Origin: an uncultured Eubacterium sp.
Lineage (GTDB): Bacteria > Bacillota > Clostridia > Lachnospirales > CAG-274
Direction of reading: 5' to 3'
NCBI GenBank assembly: GCA_900545305.1
Contig: UQYD01000032.1
Location: 1 to 22,422, forward strand
DNA: 22,422 nt
The position numbers and the translations under genes were made by a program. Shown piece by piece: positions 14,697-22,350 of the stretch; position 1 is the stretch's first letter; each line of letters begins with the position of its first letter. The notes under the pieces are model-generated. The model searched no databases, was not told the origin of the DNA, and was given only the letters and a program-made list of their open reading frames with translations.

Positions 14697-16040
14697 ATGG
14701 AAAACAAAGAAATTTTTAGTAAATCAGCTTTAAAAGCTCTTATAATTCCACTTTTAGTAGAACAGGTTTTGGCTGTAACTGTTGGTTTATCTGACGTTAT
14801 GATGGTGTCTAATGTAGGTGAAGCTGCCATTTCTGGTGTTTCCCTTGTAGATATGATTAATAACCTTATGATTGCCATTTTTGCTGCCTTGGCAACAGGT
14901 GGTGCAGTTGTTACTGCCCAATGTATAGGAGCAAGACACTACGAAGAAGCGAGAAAATCTGCTAAACAACTTATTATTGTAGCCATAACACTTTCTATTG
15001 TTATTATGGCTGGCTGTCTTATATTTAACAGACATATTTTAAGGATTCTTTTTGGTAGTATAGATAATGATGTAATGCACAATGCAATGTTGTATTTTCT
15101 CATTTCATCTGCGTCTTATCCTTTCTTAGCACTTTATAATTCCTGTGCTGCTCTCTTTAGGTCAATGGGTAATTCAGCAATATCTATGAAAGTTTCAATA
15201 CTTATGAATGTTATAAACATTTGTGGTAATGCCATTTTGATTTTTGTGTTTAAAATGGGTGTTGAAGGTGTTGCAATTCCTTCTTTGGTTTCAAGATTTA
15301 TTGCAGCTATTATAATGCTTGTACTTATAAGAAATAAAAAGAATGTTGTATATGTAGACCACCAAAATTTCAAACCAGAGTTTGGTATGATAAGGAGAAT
15401 ATTATATATAGCTATACCTAGTGGTATGGAAAACGGTATTTTCCAGTTTGGTAGAATTATTGTAGTAAGTATCATTTCTACATTTGGTACAGTACAGATT
15501 GCAGCCAATGCCGTAGCAAACAGTATTGACGGTATGGGTACATTGTGTGGTCAAGCAATATCCCTTGCTATGATAACCGTAGTAGGTCAATGTGTAGGTG
15601 CTGGTGATTTAAAGCAAGTAAGATTGTACACTAAAAAGCTTTTGAAAATAGCTTATATTCTTACAATTTGCGTAAATTCTACTATACTTTTGACTTTGCC
15701 TTGGATATTAAAGATATTCTCTCTTTCTGATGAAACCAGAAGTTTGGCTTTTATACTTATTTGTATACATAATGGCTGTGCTATTTTACTTTGGCCATTA
15801 TCATTTGTATTGCCAAATGCTTTGAGAGCTTGTAATGATGTAAAATACACAATGGTTGTATCCATATTTTCAATGTGTATGTTCCGAATAGTATTTAGTT
15901 ATATTATTGGTCAGTATTTTGGTATGGGTGCAATAGGCGTATGGATTGCTATGATTATAGATTGGATTTTCAGAGTAATATTCTTTGTCTACAGATTTGT
16001 AAGTGGTAAGTGGGAAAAACTTACTTATGCAAATAGATAA
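14697..16040 (+). CDS. MATE-family efflux transporter
   Basis: 447 aa with about twelve hydrophobic segments in two similar halves, the MATE layout. The first helix region reads ALIIPLLVEQVLAVTVGLSDVMMVSN, here shown by its key parts: VEQ near residue 21 and the D-x-x-M motif that follows. In the second half, IPSGMENGIFQFGRII is the counterpart. MATE proteins export cationic drugs or metabolites using sodium or proton gradients. ATG 14697 follows AAAGGT. A TATAAT at 14656-14661 could be its -10, but no good -35 is seen. The substrate is unknown. It ends 25 nt before the large hairpin at 16066, which probably terminates this transcript. Confidence 0.92.
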   Translation: MENKEIFSKSALKALIIPLLVEQVLAVTVGLSDVMMVSNVGEAAISGVSLVDMINNLMIAIFAALATGGAVVTAQCIGARHYEEARKSAKQLIIVAITLSIVIMAGCLIFNRHILRILFGSIDNDVMHNAMLYFLISSASYPFLALYNSCAALFRSMGNSAISMKVSILMNVINICGNAILIFVFKMGVEGVAIPSLVSRFIAAIIMLVLIRNKKNVVYVDHQNFKPEFGMIRRILYIAIPSGMENGIFQFGRIIVVSIISTFGTVQIAANAVANSIDGMGTLCGQAISLAMITVVGQCVGAGDLKQVRLYTKKLLKIAYILTICVNSTILLTLPWILKIFSLSDETRSLAFILICIHNGCAILLWPLSFVLPNALRACNDVKYTMVVSIFSMCMFRIVFSYIIGQYFGMGAIGVWIAMIIDWIFRVIFFVYRFVSGKWEKLTYANR

Positions 16041-16065
16041 AAAATATGTCACGAAATGTCATGGT

Positions 16066-16124
16066 ACCTCCTGTATATTATTATTGATGACGAAATCATC
16101 AAAATAATATACGGGAGGTTTTTT
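16066..16124 (+). terminator. 24-bp hairpin with U-tract that contains the next gene's ribosome binding site
   Basis: Bases 16066-16082 pair with 16103-16119 (one G-U), A83 bulges, and TTGATGA pairs with TCATCAA around loop CGAAA. Six T's follow (16119-16124). The 3' arm contains CGGGAGG, the only ribosome binding site for ATG 16126, and the 5' arm supplies its complement CCTCCTG. The element is therefore both a terminator for the MATE transcript and a lid on translation of the LRR gene. Confidence 0.85.
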
Positions 16125-16125
16125 A

Positions 16126-18060
16126 ATGGAAACTTTAAAATTTATGGCGAAAGGACAGAAATTAATTCGCCTTGAAATCAAGCCTGTTTATAGTGGCGTA
16201 AGGAACTATATGGAGGCAGAATTTATATTAAACCACAGTTGGTACAACATTTCTCCACTGGTGGCACAGTTTAAGAAAGATGAAAAACTTTTTCACGTAA
16301 CTTTAAAAAGTGGAAAGTGTACTGTGCCATGGGAGGTTCTTGAAAATGCTGGAACTATTGAAATTTCTCTTACAGGTGGAAATTTATTAGTCACAAATCC
16401 AGTAAAAGTAACTGTAAATGATTCAGGGGCAGAGGGTGGACTTGTGCCAACGGAAGCATCAAATTCTCTTTACAGTGAAATTATGGTGAAACTTAATTCC
16501 ATAGAGGAGGATTGGTTAAACTGTAAATCTTTATTGGCTGAATACGAACAGAATATAAGTGATAGTGAAACAGCTGTTGAAAATAAAATTACAGATTTTG
16601 AAACAAAGTCAGATGAACTAAGTAGAAAAATTAGTGAGATTAATGTACTTGCTGAAAAGTGTAAAGAAGATAGACAAACAGCACAGGCTCTTTATGAAGA
16701 AGTTAAGGAAAAAATAGAAAATGCTAAAAAGAGTATTGATACTTTGGTTGAAAAAATTACCCTTGCTGAAAGTGCGAAATCCAGTTTGGAAGAAAGTATT
16801 TCAAAGGGTGAAAACACAAAGGCTGTTTTAGATAGTACAATTACAAAGGCTGAAAATATTAAATCAGAATTAAAGTTGGAGGATTGTATTTCAGAAAATG
16901 AAAGAGCTGAAAAAAATATTGAACAGCTGGAAAGTGACAATTTTAATGCTGAAGAAATATTATATGGTGTAGAGGATTTAAAAAAGCATATAGGCTATAG
17001 TGAAAATGGAAAATGTTTTTTTGCCAAATTTGATACTACAACAGGTACAGTTGTTGAGTGCTTAGACAGAGATGTAAGAAAAGTAGATTTTTCAGAGGGC
17101 TTAAATGGTATGAAAGTAAATGCCATAGGTAAATACGCCTTTGCCGGCTGTAGTAATCTTACAGGAATTGAATTAGGTACAGATGTTACATCAATAGGCG
17201 AAAATGCTTTCAGTGGTAGTGGGCTTACAGAAGATATTGTAATTCCACCTTATGTTACAAGTATTGAAAGCGGGGCTTTCAATGACATTGACAGCAAAAT
17301 CTACAACCTGTCTGATGTAGAAATTACAGAAGGTACCCATTGCAACAACAATAACATTGGTGAAACAGTAGTACAAGGCAGTTTAGGTAATGATGTTACT
17401 TATGCTTTGGTAGGAAAATATTTTGTTGTAAAGGGTACAGGACTTATGGATTTTAACAAAATATCTGATTACAGTGAGTATATAACAAGTATTAAAAAGG
17501 TTTATATAAAGAATGGTGTTACAGCAATATGTAGAAGTATGTTTGACGGTTGCAGTAATTTAGAAAAGATTGAAATTCCAGAAGGAGTAACAAACATAAG
17601 TAACCTTGCTTTTAACGGCTGTTCTATGTTAAGGGAAGTGAAAATACCAAATTCAGTAACTGCTATACAATCACGAGCTTTCACCGACTGTGTAAGTTTA
17701 AAGACAGTTGTATTGCCTATAGGTTTGACGGTAGTAGCAAACAATATGTTTTTAAGATGTACAGAGCTTAGTTCTGTCAATATCCCAAAGAGTGTGAAAA
17801 CTATTGAATACTCAGCTTTTTATATGTGTAAGGGATTAAAAGAAATTACAATACCGGATAAGGTAACTACAATAGGAAAAGGTGCTTTTTATGGAAGTGG
17901 TCTTACTAATGTAACAATAGGCAGTGGTATTGAAGAAATAGAAGCTACAGCCTTTGGAGCAACAAAGGATTTAACAACAATAACTATTAAGAAAAGCACA
18001 GACAGCATTGAAAATGCCCCTTGGGGTGCTACAAATGCTGAAATTATATGGGAGGAATAA
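16126..18060 (+). CDS. Phage tail/baseplate-like protein with coiled coil and BspA-type leucine-rich repeats
   Basis: 644 aa with no signal peptide. Residues 1-105 form a beta-rich N domain (with TVPWEVL and the GGNLLVTNPVKV segment) like BppU-type upper baseplate proteins of siphoviruses. Residues 115-290 are a long charged coiled coil, and 310-400 and 450-640 are BspA-type LRR_5 repeats (IP..VT.I...AF.GC..L). Between them, about 415-443, is the GSLGNDVTYAL...GTGLMDF module often found among such repeats. The C terminus ends APWGATNAEIIW. The layout is that of a receptor-binding fibre: a tail-anchoring domain, a trimerising stalk and a recognition head. No other tail gene is present. It heads a tight operon with holin and amidase. 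Its ribosome binding site lies in the hairpin just upstream. Confidence 0.82.
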   Translation: METLKFMAKGQKLIRLEIKPVYSGVRNYMEAEFILNHSWYNISPLVAQFKKDEKLFHVTLKSGKCTVPWEVLENAGTIEISLTGGNLLVTNPVKVTVNDSGAEGGLVPTEASNSLYSEIMVKLNSIEEDWLNCKSLLAEYEQNISDSETAVENKITDFETKSDELSRKISEINVLAEKCKEDRQTAQALYEEVKEKIENAKKSIDTLVEKITLAESAKSSLEESISKGENTKAVLDSTITKAENIKSELKLEDCISENERAEKNIEQLESDNFNAEEILYGVEDLKKHIGYSENGKCFFAKFDTTTGTVVECLDRDVRKVDFSEGLNGMKVNAIGKYAFAGCSNLTGIELGTDVTSIGENAFSGSGLTEDIVIPPYVTSIESGAFNDIDSKIYNLSDVEITEGTHCNNNNIGETVVQGSLGNDVTYALVGKYFVVKGTGLMDFNKISDYSEYITSIKKVYIKNGVTAICRSMFDGCSNLEKIEIPEGVTNISNLAFNGCSMLREVKIPNSVTAIQSRAFTDCVSLKTVVLPIGLTVVANNMFLRCTELSSVNIPKSVKTIEYSAFYMCKGLKEITIPDKVTTIGKGAFYGSGLTNVTIGSGIEEIEATAFGATKDLTTITIKKSTDSIENAPWGATNAEIIWEE

Positions 18061-18064
18061 AGAT

Positions 18065-18220
18065 ATGACAACAAGAGAATTAAAAAGATTAATTGCAGAC
18101 GAAGGAAAAGTATTACAGAACACAAAGACAGGAAAGACAGCATACTGTGTTGACGTTTTTGTAGAAAATGTGGAATTGTGGAAAGAGATTGAAGATGTAA
18201 CAAAAAAAGAGGTGGTGTAA
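18065..18220 (+). CDS. Small phage-type protein (51 aa)
   Basis: ATG 18065 follows GGAGG at the end of the LRR gene, 4 nt after that gene's stop, and its own stop abuts the holin ATG. The product is charged and starts MTTRELKRLIADEGKVLQ. Small proteins (XkdX-like and similar) commonly sit between tail-fibre and holin genes in Firmicutes phages. No domain was recognised, and function is unknown. Confidence 0.7.
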   Translation: MTTRELKRLIADEGKVLQNTKTGKTAYCVDVFVENVELWKEIEDVTKKEVV

Positions 18221-18637
18221 ATGGAAAAGATTTTTAATGATTTTTCTGTTGTAGGTGCATTTATAGGAGGAATTTTATCTTTTATATTTGGTAAACCAGA
18301 CGTGCTTATTTATGCTCTTTTAGGTTTGACAGTTATTGATTTTATAACTGGACTTATAAAGGCTGTTTATACAAAGACATTGTCAAGTGAAATATGTTTT
18401 AAGGGGCTATTGAAGAAAATTACAATTTATTTGGTAGTAGCAACTGCCGTTATTGTAAATAACGTAATTGGTGGAAACATTCCCATAAGAGAAGTTGTAA
18501 TTACATTTTTTATATGTAATGAAGGCTTAAGTTTATTGGAAAATGTAGCTGTTATGACACCAGTACCACAACAGCTTAAAGACGTATTTCTTCAATTAAG
18601 AAATAGAGGTGATGACTTAAATGATAAAAATAAGTAG
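18221..18637 (+). CDS. Phage holin, TcdE/phage_holin_4 type
   Basis: 138-aa membrane protein with about three to four hydrophobic segments (about 8-27, 30-48, 68-88, 92-110) and a charged C terminus, matching the family containing the clostridial holin TcdE. Conserved features include LTVIDFITGLIKA and the GLLKKITIYL helix. Holins make lesions in the cytoplasmic membrane, letting endolysin or other leaderless proteins out; TcdE is known to help export large toxins. It starts directly after the 51-aa gene and overlaps the amidase gene by 17 nt, so translation is probably coupled. Confidence 0.9.
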   Translation: MEKIFNDFSVVGAFIGGILSFIFGKPDVLIYALLGLTVIDFITGLIKAVYTKTLSSEICFKGLLKKITIYLVVATAVIVNNVIGGNIPIREVVITFFICNEGLSLLENVAVMTPVPQQLKDVFLQLRNRGDDLNDKNK

Positions 18638-19316
18638 TTATCCTGCATCAAAAGAAAATTACGGAGGAACAAGGTCTTTAAGTAATATAAAGTACATTGT
18701 TCTTCACTATACGGCCAATGACGGAGATACAGCTATGAGCAATGCAAAATATTTTGCAAGTGGTAGTAGAGGTGCATCAGCTCATTATTTTGTAGACAGC
18801 AAAAACATAGTGCAGTCTGTGAAAGACAATTTTGTTGCTTGGGCTGTAGGTGGAAATAAGTATAGTGACGTTGCCAAAACTGGTGGTGGCAAATTTTATG
18901 GCAAGTGTACTAATAGCAATAGTTTAAGCATTGAAATTTGTGATGATATTAAAAACAATGCTATATATCCAACAGAGTCTACAATAAATAATGTAGTGGA
19001 ATTAGTCCGTACATTAATGAAGAAATACAATATTAACATTAGTAATGTAATAAGGCATTTTGATGTGACTGGTAAAAAATGCCCTATGTACTGGTGTGGA
19101 GATAGTCAGAAAAATGCAATATGGATTAGTATAAAAAATAGAATAGTGGAGGAGGAGAAAGTTGTGAAACAGAGTATAAAAATTAATGGCAAATTAAAAT
19201 CTGTTGATGCTATAAACAAAGACAACTATACTTATATTAAGATTAGGGACTTGTCTGATATTCTCAATATTGAATATGATAAGGAAACAAAATTAATAAC
19301 ATTAAAAGTTAAGTAG
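18621..19316 (+). CDS. N-acetylmuramoyl-L-alanine amidase (endolysin)
   Basis: 231 aa. Residues 1-160 are an Amidase_2/PGRP domain with zinc ligands H29 (VLHYTAN), H146 (IRHFDVTG) and C154 (KKCP), plus E105 in SIEICDD. It cuts the bond between muramic acid and the stem peptide. Residues about 185-231 resemble the copper-amine-oxidase N-terminal-like repeat (IKINGKLKSVDAI), probably a wall-attachment module. It has no signal peptide and so needs the holin to reach the wall. The start ATG 18621 lies inside the end of the holin gene after AGAGGTG. Confidence 0.92.
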   Translation: MIKISSYPASKENYGGTRSLSNIKYIVLHYTANDGDTAMSNAKYFASGSRGASAHYFVDSKNIVQSVKDNFVAWAVGGNKYSDVAKTGGGKFYGKCTNSNSLSIEICDDIKNNAIYPTESTINNVVELVRTLMKKYNINISNVIRHFDVTGKKCPMYWCGDSQKNAIWISIKNRIVEEEKVVKQSIKINGKLKSVDAINKDNYTYIKIRDLSDILNIEYDKETKLITLKVK

Positions 19317-19334
19317 GTTTATAGTAATATAATG

Positions 19335-19363
19335 TTGAAATATGCTGTCTTAAATGTTATAAT
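19335..19363 (+). promoter_or_regulatory. Promoter for the 42-aa membrane microprotein
   Basis: TTGAAA (19335-19340), a 17-nt spacer and TATAAT (19358-19363). The predicted start is near 19370, about 25 nt before the ATG. Confidence 0.8.
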
Positions 19364-19395
19364 TTTAATACAAATATTTAAGGGAAGGCATATAT

Positions 19396-19524
19396 ATGAA
19401 ATCAAGTATTAATATATTGAGTATAATTTTAAATGTTTTTCTTATATTCGCCGTTATTGTTTTACTTTTTGATAGAGATGATGAGGAAGAATACGGAGAA
19501 GAAATTTACGATTATGATGAATAA
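19396..19524 (+). CDS. 42-aa single-pass membrane microprotein
   Basis: ATG 19396 is preceded by AAGGGAAGG with 6-nt spacing and by its own consensus promoter, and is followed by a strong terminator, so it is a complete small transcription unit. The product has a short N terminus (MKSSIN), one hydrophobic helix (about 7-25, rich in I, L, V and F), and a highly acidic tail with ten D/E among the last seventeen residues. The tail probably faces the cytoplasm or the membrane surface. No family was recognised. The codons suit the local AT-rich usage. It could be a regulator of a membrane protein. Confidence 0.7.
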   Translation: MKSSINILSIILNVFLIFAVIVLLFDRDDEEEYGEEIYDYDE

Positions 19525-19528
19525 GAAG

Positions 19529-19570
19529 TAGGGTGTTACCTAAGTAAAAAGGTAAACACCCTATTTTTTT
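19529..19570 (+). terminator. Terminator after the microprotein
   Basis: TAGGGTGTTACCT pairs with AGGTAAACACCCTA (one bulged base), followed by a T-run to 19570. It separates the plus-strand microprotein from the converging MocR-type gene. Confidence 0.88.
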
Positions 19571-20961
19571 TATTCAAACCAAGCCTTATATAAAAGGGCA
19601 ATACCTTTTTCAATATTGTCAATTAATACAGAGCTGTAGCCTATAATGACTGAATTTTTAGGTGCTGTTGAAATGTTTTTGTAGTATTTGGAAATAGGAT
19701 ATACTTTTATTCCAAATTTTAAAGCAGAGGAAATAAGCTGTTCTTCTGTCATATTGTTTTTAGGAGATGCAACTAAATAAAGACCGGCTTTTTCTCCACT
19801 TATTTCTATTTTATCGTCAAAATACTTCTTTATAGCATCTAATATTATTCTGTTTTTGTTTGTGTTATGAGTTTTGTATCGTCTTCTGTGTCTTAACAAA
19901 TATTTCTTTTCGATATATTCTGTAAAAGCATATTGGGTGATTATAGGCACAGGGTTTGAATAGTGTTCGTACAAAGCATTATACTTTTCTGAAAATTGTG
20001 GCAACATAATAAAAAATGCAAGTCTTGAACCTGGAGAAAGAGTTACAGAGTAAGATACAGCATAAAATATCCTATTTTCTGTATCACAGGCTTTTAAAGA
20101 AGGATAATAGTCTTGAGTATAAATCAGTTCGTGACTACTATCATCTTCAATAATGTAGGAATTTGTATCATTTGCCCATTTTACCAATGCCATACGATTT
20201 TCAGCAGAAAAAGTTACACCAGTGGGAAAGTGGTGGTTAGTTTTTACACAGAGAATAGACTTTTTATATTTGTACAACTGTTCTATATCTATTCCGTCAT
20301 TCGTTAAATCAACATATTCAATGTTAAATCTCTTGCGTGTTACAACCTCTTTTACGGCAGGATTAGTTGGATTTGTAAGTATAGTAGTGTATTCCTTTGG
20401 GTCAAATAAATCGTATATTATACTTAATACTTCATAAATATCCGGAGATAGTACTATATCCTCGGGGTTAGAATGTATTTTCCTAAATAGGAAGGATTTT
20501 TTTGTAATTGCGTGCTGTAGAACTGGTTCGCCATTTCTACTTGGTGTATTAAAAAAATCTCTGTTTTCCAACACTGTTAAAGTATGGGTTATACATTGAC
20601 GCCAAAAATCGTGGCGAAAAAGTCTGTTTTCAGTTACTCTCCAATTAAAGTCGAATACAATATTTTTGTCTTGCTGAGGAAGTATAGTTGGAGGAGTAGT
20701 TATATTGTCGTTGTTTGTGTAATCGTTTGTAGGAGCGACGATATATCCACTTCCTCTTTTGCTTATAACTAAGCCTTCTAACACTAATTGACTATAGGCC
20801 TGGTCAACAGTATTTCGGCTTACTCCTAATTCCTTTGCCAAAACTCTGGTAGGAATAAGAATGTCCCCTGTAGTAAGTTCTTTTTCCTGTATTTGGTTAA
20901 AAATTTCTTCATATATTTGCAAATATAAAGATTTTTTGCTATTTTTATCTATTAAAATCAT
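19570..20961 (-). CDS. MocR-type regulator lacking the PLP lysine
   Basis: 463 aa. The N terminus (1-80) is a GntR winged helix with ELGVSRNTVDQAYSQLVLEG and RGSGYIV. Residues about 105-460 are a type I aminotransferase-like domain, the MocR/PdxR layout. In active MocR proteins, PLP binds a lysine in a GTFSKTLAP-like motif; here the segment is SYSVTLSPGSR, with Val306 (codon GTA on the minus strand) in place of that lysine. Other pocket motifs are partly kept (NHHFPTG; IEDDSSHE instead of the usual EDDYDSE). It may therefore bind another ligand or PLP non-covalently. It diverges from the alkyltransferase gene across an inverted repeat at 20988-21011. The start is ATG 20961 after AGAGG. Confidence 0.9.
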   Translation of the reverse strand: MILIDKNSKKSLYLQIYEEIFNQIQEKELTTGDILIPTRVLAKELGVSRNTVDQAYSQLVLEGLVISKRGSGYIVAPTNDYTNNDNITTPPTILPQQDKNIVFDFNWRVTENRLFRHDFWRQCITHTLTVLENRDFFNTPSRNGEPVLQHAITKKSFLFRKIHSNPEDIVLSPDIYEVLSIIYDLFDPKEYTTILTNPTNPAVKEVVTRKRFNIEYVDLTNDGIDIEQLYKYKKSILCVKTNHHFPTGVTFSAENRMALVKWANDTNSYIIEDDSSHELIYTQDYYPSLKACDTENRIFYAVSYSVTLSPGSRLAFFIMLPQFSEKYNALYEHYSNPVPIITQYAFTEYIEKKYLLRHRRRYKTHNTNKNRIILDAIKKYFDDKIEISGEKAGLYLVASPKNNMTEEQLISSALKFGIKVYPISKYYKNISTAPKNSVIIGYSSVLIDNIEKGIALLYKAWFE

Positions 20962-20987
20962 AAAAAAATCCTCTTTTTAAAATTGGC

Positions 20988-21011
20988 ACAGTACCAGTGA
21001 ATTGGTACTGT
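20988..21011. promoter_or_regulatory. Inverted repeat between the MocR and ogt genes, candidate operator
   Basis: ACAGTACCA-N6-TGGTACTGT is a perfect 9-bp inverted repeat in the divergent intergenic region, 27 nt upstream of the MocR start codon. MocR/PdxR regulators often bind repeats of this kind near their own promoter. It lies downstream of the minus-strand promoter and upstream of the plus-strand one. Confidence 0.6.
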
Positions 21012-21025
21012 CGAAAAAATGTAAA

Positions 21026-21054
21026 TTGGCTGTTTTTTTGTAGATATTTATATT
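21026..21054 (+). promoter_or_regulatory. Putative promoter of the alkyltransferase gene
   Basis: TTGGCT (21026-21031), a 17-nt spacer, TATATT (21049-21054). The inverted repeat lies just upstream, in an activator position. Confidence 0.5.
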
Positions 21055-21080
21055 GTAAAATAACTTCTAAAGAAATGCAA
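21052..21080 (-). promoter_or_regulatory. Putative promoter of the MocR-type gene
   Basis: Read on the minus strand: TTGCAT (21080-21075), a 17-nt spacer, TACAAT (21057-21052). The transcript would carry the inverted repeat in its leader, so a bound regulator could block it. Confidence 0.5.
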
Positions 21081-21119
21081 GAAGTATTGTTGTTTTTATA
21101 TTATATAGGAGATGATTAT

Positions 21120-21602
21120 ATGGATAATGTATCTAGCGAAAAGTTGTATTATTCTGTGTATGACACTTTTAATGACAAGGTTACAATAATATGTAATGAT
21201 GATGCTGTTGTTGGTTTAAAAATGGGTGAAGTGTCAATAGAAAATGGTACTTGCCAAAAAACTCCTTTGATGGATAAGGCTGTAAGTGAATTAAAAGAAT
21301 ATTTAAAAGGTGAACGTAAATATTTTGATGTGCCACTTAAATTAGAGGGGTCAGAATATCAGAAAAAGGTTTGGAATATTATTAGAAGTATTCCTTATGG
21401 AAAGACAATTACATACAAAGATGTTGCTATTGAAATGGGTAAGAAAAAATCCTTTAGAGCCGTTGGTGGGGCAATAGGTAAAAATCCTCTTTTGATTTTT
21501 GTACCTTGCCACAGAGTAATAGGTCTTAATGGTGCTTTAACTGGATATGCCGGTGGCATTGAAAGAAAAGAAAATCTTCTTAAATTAGAGCATGCAATTT
21601 AA
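21120..21602 (+). CDS. ogt: Methylated-DNA--protein-cysteine methyltransferase
   Basis: 160 aa from ATG 21120, set by AGGAGATGAT upstream; an in-frame longer reading from 20997 overlaps the promoter region. It removes alkyl groups from O6-alkylguanine in DNA onto its own cysteine, once per molecule. The acceptor motif PCHR is intact with C130, and the helix-turn-helix with the arginine finger (SFRAVGGAIGKNP) is present. The N-terminal part is the usual short ribonuclease-H-like domain. There is no Ada regulatory domain. It is divergent from the MocR-type regulator, which may control it, although such regulators usually govern amino-acid or vitamin genes. Confidence 0.95.
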   Translation: MDNVSSEKLYYSVYDTFNDKVTIICNDDAVVGLKMGEVSIENGTCQKTPLMDKAVSELKEYLKGERKYFDVPLKLEGSEYQKKVWNIIRSIPYGKTITYKDVAIEMGKKKSFRAVGGAIGKNPLLIFVPCHRVIGLNGALTGYAGGIERKENLLKLEHAI

Positions 21603-21615
21603 TTTTTATGTTTTT

Positions 21616-21647
21616 AGAACGTAGTTTTTTAGCTACGTTCTTTTTTT
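21616..21647 (+). terminator. Terminator after the alkyltransferase gene
   Basis: AGAACGTAG pairs with CTACGTTCT (9 bp, 8-nt loop), and seven T's follow. Confidence 0.88.
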
Positions 21648-21663
21648 GTAATGAATATTTTTG

Positions 21664-21691
21664 TTGTTTTATTAGAAAAATATAGTATAAT
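21664..21691 (+). promoter_or_regulatory. Promoter for the SHOCT-like protein
   Basis: TATAAT at 21686-21691 with TTGTTT at 21664-21669 (16-nt spacer). The -35 is weak, the -10 perfect. Confidence 0.6.
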
Positions 21692-21732
21692 AGAATTAAA
21701 GAGAAGTATCCACATATTAGGAGGGATTTTTT

Positions 21733-22317
21733 ATGAAAGAAGAAAGAATGTTTATATTAAAAATGGTTCAAGAAGGAAAAATTACAGCTGATGAGGCTGT
21801 TAAATTGTTAGACTCTATATCTTCAAACCATAGTAAATCTGACACAATAAGACAGGTAAGAGATAAGGCAAATGGCATGCTTGAAGATGCAAAACCTGTT
21901 GTAAAGAAGTACGCAAATAAGGCAACTAGAGTTTTAAATGACGTTGTAGATGCTTTCAAGGAAGGCGTAGACAATTTTAACAATAAGCCTAAGAAGTCAG
22001 ATTTTACTAATGACGTTATTGATGATGTAAGTGACCACTTTGATGATTTAGATGATGATTTTGTAGTCTATGACAGTTCCGATGATGAACCGGATATGAT
22101 TGATGAAATTAAGAAAAATGCAGATGAAAAATCTCATAAAATTTCAGAAAGTGTAAAGGAAAATACTTCAGCTGTTAAGGAAACTATGAAAGAGGCTGCT
22201 AAAAGTATTAAAGAAAGTGCCAAGGATATGAAGGACACTGTGAATATTGTAGCTATGGATATAAAAGAAAAAGCTGAAAACGTAAAAGACGATATTGAAG
22301 ATGCTATGAAAAAGTAA
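21733..22317 (+). CDS. SHOCT-like N-terminal protein with amphipathic helices
   Basis: 194 aa. The first about 30 residues (MKEERMFILKMVQEGKITAD then EAVKLLDSI) match the short helical SHOCT-like domain found at the N terminus of YvlB/LiaX-type envelope-stress proteins. The beta-rich DUF4097 domain that usually follows is absent. Instead there is an acidic aspartate-rich linker (about 90-125) and a lysine/glutamate-rich region (125-194) with repeated KESAK/IKEKAENVK units, like YtxH or LEA-type amphipathic helices. It has no signal peptide or membrane segment. The site AGGAGGG precedes ATG 21733. It may bind membranes or other proteins under stress, but this is a guess from composition. Confidence 0.7.
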   Translation: MKEERMFILKMVQEGKITADEAVKLLDSISSNHSKSDTIRQVRDKANGMLEDAKPVVKKYANKATRVLNDVVDAFKEGVDNFNNKPKKSDFTNDVIDDVSDHFDDLDDDFVVYDSSDDEPDMIDEIKKNADEKSHKISESVKENTSAVKETMKEAAKSIKESAKDMKDTVNIVAMDIKEKAENVKDDIEDAMKK

Positions 22318-22350
22318 AAAGAAACACCAATGCTTGTTGTTTAAGTGATA

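Noticed and set aside
16692..16940. Minus-strand reading frame inside the coiled-coil region of the LRR gene
   Set aside because: This is a shadow of the repetitive lysine/glutamate codons of the coiled coil, which read as serine/phenylalanine on the other strand.
16126..19316. Complete or inducible prophage
   Set aside because: No integrase, terminase, portal, capsid or att repeats were found, and the flanking genes (MATE, MocR, ogt) are ordinary chromosomal genes.
22318..22342. Terminator after the SHOCT-like gene (AAACACCAA/TTGTTGTTT)
   Set aside because: The stem has a mismatch and a three-base loop, and no T-run follows.
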